A stretch of DNA of 64,000 nt from Choricystis sp. odSpoLacu1 (taxonomy: Eukaryota > Chlorophyta > Trebouxiophyceae), in contig OY253662.1 of assembly GCA_958009055.1 (NCBI GenBank), forward strand, positions 1 through 64,000. Direction: 5' to 3'. Made by a program: the position numbers and the translations under genes. Under the pieces are notes generated by a model. That model made no database searches. It was not told the origin of the DNA and was given only the letters and a program-made list of their open reading frames with translations. Shown here one piece after another: positions 25,124 to 34,318 of the stretch; the stretch's first letter is position 1, and every line of letters begins with the position of its first letter.

Positions 25124-25839
25124 TGAGGGATTGTGTGTGTGTGCGTGCGTGTGGGCAAAGGCACACACGCACGCACGAACGGGAGCGGTTGGCCGCGCGG
25201 GCTCGGAGAAGAAGAGGAAAAGACAAACAATTGTGCGACCATCGACGGCCGAACACAAATTCGCTTTCGCAAAACGCTCCCCCGTCTCTCGGCGTCCTCC
25301 CGTCACAGCGCGGCTCTGGGATGTCGGGCCCAGGCTGTCACTAGAGCACTGCAGTGAACGGTGCGGGCGCTGCGTCACAGGTAAGGGGGGGAGAGCGCCT
25401 GCGTGCCCCCCCGACCCTCCACGCTGCGGCGGCCGACCAAGGTGAGTGAAAAAAACGCGCTCCCTCCACTTCCCCTCCCCCCCTCCCGACACGGATGAAG
25501 ATCAACATTTAGGCTCGTTGTCGTACTGCTCTTTTGCAACTGACGATCCAAAACGTTGAGATTTAAAAATCTCAACCCAAACTCTCGACGTGTCGTTTTT
25601 TTTTTTTTTTTTTTTTTCGTGCGCTCTTATAAAGCCGGCTGTTTTGCCACTTCTCCTGGCCACCGGTTTCGCTTGGGCGCCACATGAACTTGCCTCGCTC
25701 AGCAACGGGGCGCGAATCCATCCGTGCGCTGCCCTGTTCTACAGCGTGGGCGACAATAAAATGTGATTTGTCTTGTTTTTCTTTTTGCTAAACCACTTCT
25801 TTTTTTCCACACAGGCCAAACGATCCAACCCAACACACC
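25124..25839. promoter_or_regulatory. 716-bp divergent intergenic region, with an AT-rich island
   Basis: The longest spacer of the window, between ABHD18-like (minus) and IMPACT (plus). The first 370 bp are GC-rich with CA-repeat. 25500-25640 drops sharply in GC and carries a perfect inverted repeat and a 22-T run (listed separately). TATA-like TTATAAAG at 25627-25634 could serve the plus-strand gene, or TTTATAAG its complement. No protein gene is visible. A small structured RNA gene is possible but I recognise no known snRNA, snoRNA or tRNA here. Confidence 0.4.
25555..25617. repeat. Perfect 10-bp inverted repeat plus T22 tract
   Basis: GTTGAGATTT at 25555-25564 and AAATCTCAAC at 25567-25576 are exact inverted repeats with a 2-bp centre. 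They are followed 19 bp later by 22 consecutive T (25596-25617). The arrangement resembles a terminal hairpin plus a polymerase III stop, or simply an AT-rich spacer element. Confidence 0.6.
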
Positions 25840-26670
25840 ATGGCCGACGACGATGCCGCCCTCGAGCTGGAGGCGCTGGCCTCCATTTATGGAGACGACG
25901 CGCGTGTCGACGCCACAGCACGCCGCGTGGCCATCGACATTCCGTCCTCCACCGCCCCCGTCCGTGTCACGCTGACGGCGGTGCTGCCGCCCGGGTACCC
26001 GGCGACGGCGCCGCCGACGCTGACGGTGGAGGGGGGGCACCTCGCGGCCGCAGACGCGGCGGGAGTCGCCGCTGACCTTCTCACCGCCTGCTACACCCCG
26101 GGCGCCGTCTGCATCTATGACGCGGTGGAAGCTCTACGTCGGCGGGAAGAATTTTGCGCTGTGGCCCAGGCGGCGGACGTCAAAGCCGAGCCTGAGCCAT
26201 CGCCACCACGTCTACCCTCCCCGTCTCCACCCCCACCCGACCCCGCGTCCTCCTGGGAGGCGCAGTGCGCAGCCCTGGGCATCGTGTCCCACGCCCTAAT
26301 TCACCACTCTTGCAAATTCCAGGCCCACACTGTGAAAGTGGCCAGCGTCGACGACGTCACTGCCGCCGTCGACACCCTGCTTCTCAACAAGCGCATCGCG
26401 GCCGCCTCCCACAACATCATGGCCTACCGATTCACCAACCCCGTCACCGGAGCCCTGCACGAGGACGCGGATGATGATGGCGAGACGGCGGCGGGGGGGA
26501 GGGTGTTGTTCATGATGCGGTCGGCGCGTGTCGACGGCGTCGCCGTCGTCGTCACACCCTGGTTTGGCGGCAAAAAGCTGGGGCCCGCCCGGTTTGGCAT
26601 CATTTCCAATGTGGCGCGCGACGCGCTGGTCGAACGCGGCTTCATCGAGGAGAGCAGGAAGAAAAAGTAG
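25840..26670 (+). CDS. IMPACT/YIH1 homologue (RWD + UPF0029)
   Basis: A single exon, 276 aa. The N-terminal RWD domain (residues ~3-110, with LELEALASIYGDDARVD and VLPPGYPATAPPTLTV) is followed by a Pro/Ser-rich linker. The C-terminal UPF0029/Impact domain (residues ~160-270) contains the signature NKRIAAASHNIMAYRF, EDADDDGETAAGGR, VVVTPWFGGKKLGPARF and ISNVARDALVERG, very close to human IMPACT. IMPACT/YIH1 binds GCN1 and restrains GCN2, dampening the amino-acid starvation response. The length is slightly below human (320). The protein ends in a Lys-rich tail and a TAG stop. Confidence 0.93.
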   Translation: MADDDAALELEALASIYGDDARVDATARRVAIDIPSSTAPVRVTLTAVLPPGYPATAPPTLTVEGGHLAAADAAGVAADLLTACYTPGAVCIYDAVEALRRREEFCAVAQAADVKAEPEPSPPRLPSPSPPPPDPASSWEAQCAALGIVSHALIHHSCKFQAHTVKVASVDDVTAAVDTLLLNKRIAAASHNIMAYRFTNPVTGALHEDADDDGETAAGGRVLFMMRSARVDGVAVVVTPWFGGKKLGPARFGIISNVARDALVERGFIEESRKKK

Positions 26671-26732
26671 AGAGAGAGAGGGTTTAGTTATAAAACAAAA
26701 CGAACATCAGCAGATCAAAAACAAAAACACAA

Positions 26733-27928
26733 TCACTCCTCTCCTGCTCCCTCTTCCTCCACCTCTGCCCCATTCTTCCTCGCCGCCGCCAGCAGCTCGT
26801 TGAAGGCAGCCTCATCCGCGTCCCCCGGCTCCGCGTCGGAGGAGGCGAGGGCGGCGAGACCGTCTTCCGCTGCGGCGGCAGCGGAGGAAAAGTCGCCTCC
26901 CGAGAAGAGGGCCAACGCCAACAAGTACCAGGCGTCCACCGCGCCATCACGTTCAGCCAGCAGGGAGTCGCAGATGGACACGGCATCGTCCACGGTGGCA
27001 TCCAGCTCGAGGAACAGTTTGGCGGCTTCGAAGCGCACTTCGAAGGGGGGGAGCGGGGTGGTGGTGGCGTCCGCGCTTGCTGGTGCGGCAGTCTCACCGC
27101 GCGCCACCGCCGCCACCTCTCGCGCAGCCGGCAACCACGACGCCACACTTTGCCGCAACGCTTCCAAGGCTTCATCGGGGCGCCCCTGCTCCACGCGCAG
27201 GGAGGCCAGAATCTGCAGCGGTTCGGGCGACGACGGCGCCGCGACAGCCGCGCGCGCCAGCAACGCTGCGCACTCGTCCCCCGCCGCGTCGGCTCCCGCC
27301 AGGGCCAGCTTGGCTTCAGCCAGGGCGCACAGCGCTGTGGCCAGGGAGGCGGCGGCGTCGGCGGCGGCGTCGGCGTCGCCGGAGGCGGCGGCAGCGGCGG
27401 CTTCTGCGTCGGCCAGCGACGCGCCCTTGGAAAAGGCGCCCACCGCGGTGGCATCCTCCAACAACTGGCCCAGGTACATATACTTTTCGAAGCCGGCGTC
27501 CGGGCGCAGGGCCACCGCGTGGCGCAGAGCAGAGCGTGCATCGTCGGGGGGGCCGATTTCGGCCCACACGCCCGCCACCGCGTCCGCCACGTCTGCGTCC
27601 GTCGGGGCCAGCTCCACCGCCTGCCCCAGCAGCAGGCGGGCGGTGGACGCGTCGCCCATGGCCAGGGCGGCGTGGGCGGCGTCCAGGAGGGAGGCGGGGG
27701 TGGGGGCGTCCTGTGGGTGGGGGAGGGGGTTGGCCAGCCGTCGGCGAAAATAAGGAACGGGAATTGGGGCGGGGGCGAGGCGAAACCACTGCGCGCCCAG
27801 GCGCCTCTCCTGTCTCTGTGGCACGTCATTCACCCTCTGTGCCCACTCACCGCTGGCGTGGGCGCCGGCTTGCGCGGGGCGGCGGCGCCGGACGGCGTCG
27901 CGCGCTGGCGCGAGCGCACTTTCGTCAT
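26733..27928 (-). CDS. ACL4-like TPR assembly chaperone
   Basis: Exons are 27928-27851 and 27710-26733, phase 0 (351 aa), with a 140-nt intron. The basic N-terminus ([20 protein letters not shown]) precedes TPR-type helices: [38 protein letters not shown] and [20 protein letters not shown]. Family-like landmarks are [16 protein letters not shown] and [16 protein letters not shown], and the acidic C-terminus ends [10 protein letters not shown]. In yeast, Acl4 escorts ribosomal protein uL4 to the nucleus; plant homologues are annotated only as TPR proteins. Assignment to Acl4 rests on the spacing of these motifs and the acidic tail, so it is probable rather than proven. The unspliced open frame extends upstream to 28046 but gives a poor N-terminus. 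Confidence 0.7.
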
Positions 27929-28090
27929 GCCTGCAGGTGGCGAAGCGGCAAATTGCGCGGTGCTTGGTGTGAAGTAGGCAGAGGAGCAGTGCTGGCGCAA
28001 GAAGTGGAGCGCGTGGCAGCGCCCCGCGCGAGAGGGCCCGCAGCACAAGAACACGCGGAAAGGACTGGCTTCGCTCTACACGCTCTCTTT

Positions 28091-31000
28091 TTACTTCCCT
28101 CCTCCCCCTGCCTCCGCCAGTGCTGCCTTCCTGGCCGCCACCTCTGCCGCCACTGCTTCATCCGCAGCCGCATCCACCGCCACCGCCACGCACACAGGCA
28201 GAGTGGAGGCCAGCGCGCGGTCGGCCACGTCGCGTGCCGCGCGCGCGGCGACGGCTGCTGCTGCTGCCGCCGCGTCGTCAGGCCAGGCGGGCGGCGCCAG
28301 GGCAGCCAGCGCGCCTGCCGCCCCCCGATCAGCGACACGGGCCGCGGTGGCGGCGGCGGCACGCGCCGCGCGGCTCGCTTCCGCGGCGGCCGCCGCGGTG
28401 GCGACGGGGGCCACAGCAGCCCGAAGAGAGGTGGCGGCCGGGGCGCGTTTAATTGTGGCCGCTGTTTCCAGCGCGTTGGCGGCGGCGGCAGCTGCAGCCC
28501 GCAAGCGAGGCGCGGCGGCAGCGGCAGCCGCGGTCGCGCCGGCCGCAGCGGCCGCGTCTGCTGCTGCCACGCCCAGCGTCCTGGCCACAAAGTCCACCAC
28601 GTCCCGCATGCGCACCGCGTCCGAGTCGGTGGAGTACATGTCCAGCAGGGCGGCGGCAGCCGTGGCGCGCGCGTCGTCGGGTGGCGGCGCGAGCAGCGCA
28701 GCAGCGCGTGTGCCAGCCGGTGATGGCGCGCCAGGGGTGGATGGCGCAGCGTCTGCCAGGCGGGCGGCGGCAGCGGCTGCCGCAGCTGCCGCTGCTGCGC
28801 CAGGTGGGGCCGTCACGGGCGGCGCCGGCGTGATCTTGCGCGCAGGCCGGCGTAGCGCGCGCGCGGCCGCACTGTCACCCACACCGCTGGCCGCCGCCAC
28901 CAGCGCCGCGGTCGCGCGCTCCACCCCTGCCAACGCCAGCTCACGCGTGCGCGCATCGGGAGGAGGGGCGGGAGGGGCGGCGGCCAGCAGGGCGCGCCAG
29001 CGGTCGACCGCGGCGGGAGGCGCGGCGCGGCGCGCCGCGCGCGTGCCATCCACCAACGCCCGCGCGCACAGCGTCCCTCCATCCCACCTGCCCCCCGCCG
29101 GCGTCAACGCGTCCGCGGCTGCCAGTGCGGCCAGTTCGACCGCCGCGGCGCGCGCGTGGCGGGGGGGGCCGGCGGGCGGCCACCCCGCAAAGGTGAGGTA
29201 GCGTGCCACCCAGGCCAGGGCGCGGGGCAGGCCGCCCGGGACGGCGGCCGCGGCGCGCAGGGCGGCGGCAGCGTTGACACCGGGAGGCGGGACGGAGAGG
29301 TGTGGTGGGGAAGAGGCGTCGTCGTCGTCATCGTCAGCGTCCACTCCTTCGGCCGGCGGTTCAGCCACTGCAGCAGCCCCAAACTCCACAAACGACAGCA
29401 ACCCCGCCGCCGCGGCAGCGGCAGCTGCCCGGTCACCGTCAGCGGGGGCGCAGGGAGGCAGGGTGGCTGTGTCGTCAGCTGGCAGCCCTGCCGCCACCGC
29501 CAACCGCGCGCGCAGCGCGGCGCCCGCGGCCGCCACCAGGCGGTGCGAGTCTGCGGCCGCCAGGAACAGGGCATACAGCCGTTGGTCGGGTGGAAACGCG
29601 GCGGCCGCGGCCAGGGCCAGCGCGTCGGCTTCAGCGCCGGGCGGCGGCGGCGCGGTGCCGCTTGTGCGCAGCGGGGGTGGCGGCGGCGCGCCACGCGGCG
29701 GCCGCACGGCCGGCGTGGCTCCACCACCCGGCGTGCCGGGGCGGGAGCTGGAGCCGCCGTCGCCAGAGGAGGACCGAGTTGCGGCGGCACCGCCACCACG
29801 GGACGCGAGGCGCGCGCCGAGCGCGCGGAAGCGCGCGGGGTCTCGCGCCGCCAACCCCGCCACCGCGTCCCCCAGCATGGGGGCCCCCGCTTCAGCAGCC
29901 TGCGCCGATGCAGCGGCCAACAAATCGGCCAGGCGGGGCACGTTGTCGGGGCGCAGGCGGCGCAGCAGGGACGGCGCACGCGCGCGCAGCACTGCAAGCG
30001 CGGCGGAGCCGCGCGGCGCAGGGGCGGTGCCACCCGGAGCCTCTGGCGCCGCCACCCCGGTGGTCACCCTCCCTCCACCCCCAAACGAGGCACACTCCTC
30101 CCGCTCCGCCGCCGCGCGCAGGGTGGCGAAGAACTCGTCGCGCGCGGCCTCCCAGTTGTGCGCGCGCCGCGCGCCGTCGCGCCGGCCGCCTCCCGCGGCA
30201 GTCCCACGGGCGCCCTCCGTGGGCAGGGACACGCCCAGTGCGCCCGGCCGGCGGCGGGCGGCGGCGGGGGCGTCGGCCAGGGTGGCGGTTGTGGAGGCGG
30301 CGGCGGCGGCGGCTGACGCAACATCGGGAACAACCACGCTCAACACGGGCGCGCGCGCCAGGGCGGCCGCCGCCCTCGGCCCCAAAGAGGGCAGCAGGCT
30401 ACGTGCCTCGCGCAGCACGGCCGCTGCGTAGGCGACCGCGTCCAGGGAGTCGCGGAGCAGGGGTGATGGCAAAGCGTCAGGCGCCGACGGCAGCACCAGG
30501 GGCGGGGGCGCCGGGTCGGCGGGTGGAGGCGGCGTCGCCAGCACGGTTAGTAAGTTTTCCAGCTCGTTGTCCAATGGCACCGCCCGGCAGGTCGTCAGCA
30601 GGGCGGCGTGCAGGGTCGCCGCGCGCGCGGCGGGCAGCGCGAGCGTGCGCGGACACGCGGCGTGAGGGGAGGGCAGGAGTGGCACTGCCTGCTGCTGCGC
30701 TCGCGGTGGTGGCGGTGGCGGCGGCGGCGGCGTCTGGGCCACCGCCACGACTCGGCGAGGCGGTGGTGGTTGGGACGGCGTGGTCGTCGCCCCACCCACG
30801 CTCACCGCCGCGACGCGGGCGGCCAAGCAATCGGTTGCAGCCGCCGTCGTCGAGCCACCACCCACTAGCCGCCCAAACCGGGCGTCCTCGTCAACGGGGG
30901 CGGGCGGCGCCGGCGCGGCCGCGGCAAACGCAGACGCAAAGTCGGGATCAGGCCCGCCCCCATTCTCACCACCGCCCTCAAACGGTGCGTCCCGCACGAT

Positions 31001-31453
31001 GGACGCGATGGCGGTGGGCGCAATCTTGCGGGCGCGGGCGGCGGGTGGCGGGGCGTGGCGCGTGGTGGTGGTGGTGGAAGGCTGTGGGAGGAGTGGTTGA
31101 TGGTGAGAGGTGTCCCTCTCGGGCGCCCGCACGCCCAAACAAACAACACTACAACCTCTCCCACACACCCACACACCTTCAACTCGGGAAACTCGTCCCC
31201 CGTCAACTCCAGCCCGCCCCGCCGGCTGACCGCGGGCGTAGTGGGCGCGCTCGCCGGCGCCCCCGCCGCCAGGGCGCCATCCACCGCGTCCCTCACATAC
31301 TCCAGGAACGCGTCCCGCACTTCGGACGGGGTGGCGGCGTGGAGTGTGAGGGGGGGGGGCGGCGGGGTTGCCGGTCGCGACCCACGCGGTGAATGACGGC
31401 GGCGCGGCTCCCGCCAGGTAGGCAGCCAACGCCGCGTCCGCGGGGGTGGACAT
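28091..31453 (-). CDS. Codanin-1-like protein, one frameshift near the N-terminus
   Basis: Exon 1 is 31453-31177 and exon 2 is 31081-28091, with an intron acceptor at CCCACAG. Near residue 32 the frame changes within a run of ten G (31350-31359 on plus); nine would restore a continuous reading from [15 protein letters not shown] into [19 protein letters not shown]. After that come [12 protein letters not shown], a basic [16 protein letters not shown] segment, [20 protein letters not shown], and a helical C-terminal region with [14 protein letters not shown]. Codanin-1 binds ASF1 and controls histone supply; its C-terminal domain has a similar VVxFVAERx segment. The similarity is patchy because the protein is extremely Ala-rich (over 1,000 aa), so the name is tentative while the coding status is firm. 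Confidence 0.55.
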   Translation of the reverse strand: MSTPADAALAAYLAGAAPPSFTAWVATGNPAAPPPHTPRRHPVRSAGRVPGVCEGRGGWRPGGGGAGERAHYARGQPAGRAGVDGGRVSRVEGVWVCGRGCSVVCLGVRAPERDTSHHQPLLPQPSTTTTTRHAPPPAARARKIAPTAIASIVRDAPFEGGGENGGGPDPDFASAFAAAAPAPPAPVDEDARFGRLVGGGSTTAAATDCLAARVAAVSVGGATTTPSQPPPPRRVVAVAQTPPPPPPPPPRAQQQAVPLLPSPHAACPRTLALPAARAATLHAALLTTCRAVPLDNELENLLTVLATPPPPADPAPPPLVLPSAPDALPSPLLRDSLDAVAYAAAVLREARSLLPSLGPRAAAALARAPVLSVVVPDVASAAAAAASTTATLADAPAAARRRPGALGVSLPTEGARGTAAGGGRRDGARRAHNWEAARDEFFATLRAAAEREECASFGGGGRVTTGVAAPEAPGGTAPAPRGSAALAVLRARAPSLLRRLRPDNVPRLADLLAAASAQAAEAGAPMLGDAVAGLAARDPARFRALGARLASRGGGAAATRSSSGDGGSSSRPGTPGGGATPAVRPPRGAPPPPPLRTSGTAPPPPGAEADALALAAAAAFPPDQRLYALFLAAADSHRLVAAAGAALRARLAVAAGLPADDTATLPPCAPADGDRAAAAAAAAGLLSFVEFGAAAVAEPPAEGVDADDDDDDASSPPHLSVPPPGVNAAAALRAAAAVPGGLPRALAWVARYLTFAGWPPAGPPRHARAAAVELAALAAADALTPAGGRWDGGTLCARALVDGTRAARRAAPPAAVDRWRALLAAAPPAPPPDARTRELALAGVERATAALVAAASGVGDSAAARALRRPARKITPAPPVTAPPGAAAAAAAAAAAARLADAAPSTPGAPSPAGTRAAALLAPPPDDARATAAAALLDMYSTDSDAVRMRDVVDFVARTLGVAAADAAAAAGATAAAAAAAPRLRAAAAAAANALETAATIKRAPAATSLRAAVAPVATAAAAAEASRAARAAAATAARVADRGAAGALAALAPPAWPDDAAAAAAAVAARAARDVADRALASTLPVCVAVAVDAAADEAVAAEVAARKAALAEAGGGGK

Positions 31454-31656
31454 GATATGTGTGTGTGTGTGTGTGTGTGAACGTGCCCTGGGCGCTATGC
31501 CGGCCGCCTGCCCCCGGCGGGGAGGGGAGGCATGGTTTTGAGTTTCGGCGTTTTGTTTCTTGCAGTCTGAAAAAACGTTTTTTTGGCGTCTCTACTCACA
31601 CGCCCCGCGCTCAGCGCCACACACACTCCTCACACACCACTCACACTCCACACACC

Positions 31657-32432
31657 ATGCTGGTCGCCGCCGCCCGCGCCGCGGCCCGCGCCTCGCGCCG
31701 GGGGGCGACCTCCGCTCAGAAGCGCTTCTCCTCGTCGTCGTCGCACGAGGAGGAAGTGCGCCAGATGGGGCTGTGGCGCACGGTCACGTTTGCTGGTGAG
31801 TTAGAGGGGTGGAAATGGCGGGGGCGGCGGGGGCGCGCCGTGCTGTGGCGCACGAAAAAAGGGTCGCGGCGTGTGCGTTTTTCGCGCGCGCCGCACTCGC
31901 CCCGCGCCTCGTGTTTGTCGAGTCTCGGCTGGTGTGGCGCGACTGAGGTGCACCGTGAGCAACTGCCTGCCGCATGAACAGAGGGAGAGAAGGAGTGGCA
32001 CGCTTGAGGACTGCGTGTTCTTTTCTGAGGGTCTGGGGCCGCAGAGAAACCCCCGCCCCGCCCCGCCCTCGCGCCCCCCTCTTTTCTCCCTGCCGACCGC
32101 ACTGCGGCTGCGTAACGTGCGCCCTCGATCCGAGGGGGGCAGGAGGCGTGTGAGGCTGGTGGTGCAGCGGGCGGCAGGCGAAGAAAAAGCCGCGGCATGG
32201 GGGCCGCGCCGTCGCCTCCACACCGGTTCCCTCTGCGCGCGACTCACCCCCACACCCCACCTTTCCCTCCTCCACAGCTGTGCCCGCCTGCATCGCGTTC
32301 TCCATCTACTCCCTGGCCAACGAGCACCCCCATGAAGGCGACAAGCCGGAGCGCGAGTACACCAACGTGCGCTCCAAACCGTTTCCCTGGGGCGAGAAGC
32401 CGCTGTTTGACCCGGGGGAGAAGCACCACTGA
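31657..32432 (+). CDS. Cytochrome c oxidase subunit VIa
   Basis: Exons are 31657-31795 and 32278-32432 (97 aa). The 482-nt intron is the longest I found in the window. COX6A is a nuclear-encoded, inner-membrane subunit of complex IV. The N-terminus (MLVAAARAAARASRRGATSA) is a mitochondrial presequence. After splicing, LWRTVTFAAVPACIAFSIYS forms the single membrane helix. The intermembrane-space tail REYTNVRSKPFPWGEKPLF contains the family signature [YN]xxxRxKPFPWG. The short His-rich end (EKHH) is usual for the family. Confidence 0.93.
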
Positions 32433-32547
32433 TTAGTGTGTGTGAGGGAGAGGCAGAGAGGACGCGTTAATTGGTTGCGGCCTCTCTCTTTCTTTTGTAA
32501 ACAAAACCCTGGAGTCGTTTTTCTTTTCGGCTTTGCACACCAAACCA

Positions 32548-33172
32548 TCACAGTTTCCCTTTGGCAAACTCTTCGACCGCCCGCTCCAGGTCTCCAACTG
32601 CGTACGCTGGAATAGCGTCGGCCAGTTTCACAGTCACCTTGCCACCACCCAGCGTAAGCGGCAGTGCGCCCAGCGTGGCGGCGACCGCGGCCCGCGGGTC
32701 GTCCCCCTTGATGGCGGCCGCTCCCAGCTGGGCCGCCAGACCGGCGGCTAGGGTGGAGCCACCGACCCTGACGTCGCGCAGGTAGAGATGCCAGCCTGAG
32801 TGGAAGGAAGGAGAGGGCGCGGTGGTTGGAAGGCGGTGGAGGGGCGGTGGTTGGAAGGCGGTGGAGGGGCGGTGGTTGGTTCATAAGGAGCCCCTCCCGC
32901 CCACCCAAGCACACTCCATCCAACCCACCCACACACACACCTGCGACATCGATGTAGACGTCGCGCCCGATGCGGTCGGCGAGGCTGTCGAACGCGCCCT
33001 TGGCGCCGCCCGAGCCTGAACCGACAAAATCGGCCAAATCCTTCCACGCTCCGAACGCGCCGTCGCCTCCGCCGGCGCGGGGAGGAGGCTGAGAAGCCTT
33101 CCCACGGGGCACGGGGATGTGGCGGCGTGTGGCCGGGGCCAGGCGGGACGGTGGGCGAGTTAAACGCAGCAT
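32548..33172 (-). CDS. DUF3067 plastid protein
   Basis: Exons are 33172-32941 and 32795-32548, phase 1 (159 aa), with a 145-nt intron carrying a 25-bp minisatellite. The first ~35 residues (MLRLTRPPSRLAPATRRHIP) look like an organelle transit peptide. The mature part reads GRDVYIDVAGWHLYLRDV, then GALPLTLGGGKVTVKLADAI and a C-terminal DLERAVEEFAKGKL. This matches the DUF3067 pattern shared by cyanobacteria and chloroplasts (GKDVYxDVxxWHLYLRD... and LGxGKxxVxLxDxxP). No biochemical function is established to my knowledge. Its promoter region (98 bp) is shared with the divergent gene at 33271. Confidence 0.8.
32819..32879. repeat. 25-bp minisatellite, about 2.5 units, in an intron
   Basis: The unit GCGGTGGTTGGAAGGCGG plus TGGAGGG is repeated twice and begins a third time. 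It lies within the intron of the DUF3067 gene, and on the coding strand it is C/A-rich and pyrimidine-biased. Confidence 0.8.
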
Positions 33173-33270
33173 TCGAGAAAGGTTTGGTCGAGGTGTGCCG
33201 CATTCTCAACTCTCGCCCTCTCCCCCACCTCCCGTCCCACACCTCCCACACGCACTCACTGCACGCCACT

Positions 33271-34110
33271 ATGCGCGCACTGCATGTCCTCCCCACGCTG
33301 CGGGCGCCCCCGCCCACCCAACGCCCCACAATGCCGCGCAGGCCGGCCGCCACGCCCCAACCTCCCCCCGAAGACCCACTCACCTCCGTCGCCAGCGACC
33401 TGCTGGCGTCGTCGCCCGACGCACAAGCCGCCCTGGCGCGGGTGGGCGACGCAGCTGCTCGCGTGGCCGAGCTGCAGGCCCAGTCAGCCGCGCTGGAGAG
33501 GGAACTCGCAGCGGCCGCCGCTGCCGACGACGACGGTGCCGCCGCCCGCGTGCGCGCCACGGAAGCCATCGTCACCCAGCGTGAAGCCGAGTACGAGGTG
33601 GCGGCTGCGCGGGCTGCCGTGGCGGCGGCTGAAGCTGCAGCCACAGCTGCCGACGCTGCCGCCGCGACGCAGCGCCGCGTGACCGCCGACCGGTCCGAGT
33701 CGGCCAAGGCAGCCGCGGTGGCGGGGGGGGCGGCCGCCCTGGCTGCGGCGCCCGTGGCTTTAGCTACGGGTGGTGGTGTGCTGTCATCCCTGCTGTCTGT
33801 GATCGCTGCTGGCGCGACAGGAGTTCTTTTGGGTGTCACTTACCGCTACGCGGTGCGCGCCGATGACGGCGACGACGCCCAACTGAGGGCGGGCGTCGTC
33901 GCAGCCTTCGGCCTCGTCCGCGCCATCGGGGGTGCTGACGCGCTGCAGGCTGCCGCCGCGGCGCGCGGTGAGGCCGCCCTCACGCTGGACATCGTGGGCC
34001 GCGCCGCGCTGGGCGCGGGCGAAGCGATGCTGGTGGCTGCGCTGGCGGGGGCCGTGCTCGAGGCGGCGGTGAGGGGGGGCGTGGTCAAGAGGTGGGGGCA
34101 GAGGGAGTGA
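33271..34110 (+). CDS. Plastid membrane protein of unknown function, coiled coil plus TM
   Basis: A single exon, 279 aa, starting at the ATG after a CA-rich leader. An upstream in-frame extension exists but lies in the shared promoter. The N-terminus (MRALHVLPTLRAPPPTQRPT) resembles a transit peptide. Residues ~45-150 form a long Ala/Glu/Arg heptad-rich coiled coil (VAELQAQSAALERELAAAAA). Then two hydrophobic segments surround GVLSSLLSVIAAGATGVLLG and TYRYAVRADDGDDAQLRAGV, and a final hydrophobic helix AALGAGEAMLVAALAGAVLE precedes a basic end. The segment YRYAVRxDDxxxQLxxGVV recalls an uncharacterised plant chloroplast membrane family, but I cannot name it. Confidence 0.65.
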   Translation: MRALHVLPTLRAPPPTQRPTMPRRPAATPQPPPEDPLTSVASDLLASSPDAQAALARVGDAAARVAELQAQSAALERELAAAAAADDDGAAARVRATEAIVTQREAEYEVAAARAAVAAAEAAATAADAAAATQRRVTADRSESAKAAAVAGGAAALAAAPVALATGGGVLSSLLSVIAAGATGVLLGVTYRYAVRADDGDDAQLRAGVVAAFGLVRAIGGADALQAAAAARGEAALTLDIVGRAALGAGEAMLVAALAGAVLEAAVRGGVVKRWGQRE

Positions 34111-34318
34111 TGTGTAAGTTTTTTTTTTTTGGTTTCGTCGATGGCAACGCAACAACGCAAGACGGCGATGGGTTGGGGGGGGACGTGGTCGGTGGGGGCA
34201 GGAAGAGTGATTTTTCGCCTGTCGCCAAAAAAAAAACCAACAAAAAAACCACCCACTCCTTCCCTTCGTTTCTCTCCACCCGCCCCCTCTCACACCCACA
34301 CCAAACCCTTCCACACCC

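Noticed and set aside
25660..25760. tRNA or snRNA gene near GCGCGAATCC
   Set aside because: The T-loop TTC is missing and no cloverleaf or U1-U6 signature could be built.
29302..31392. 696-codon plus-strand frame over the codanin-like gene
   Set aside because: Arg/Pro-rich shadow of an Ala-rich gene; no motifs and no sensible start context.
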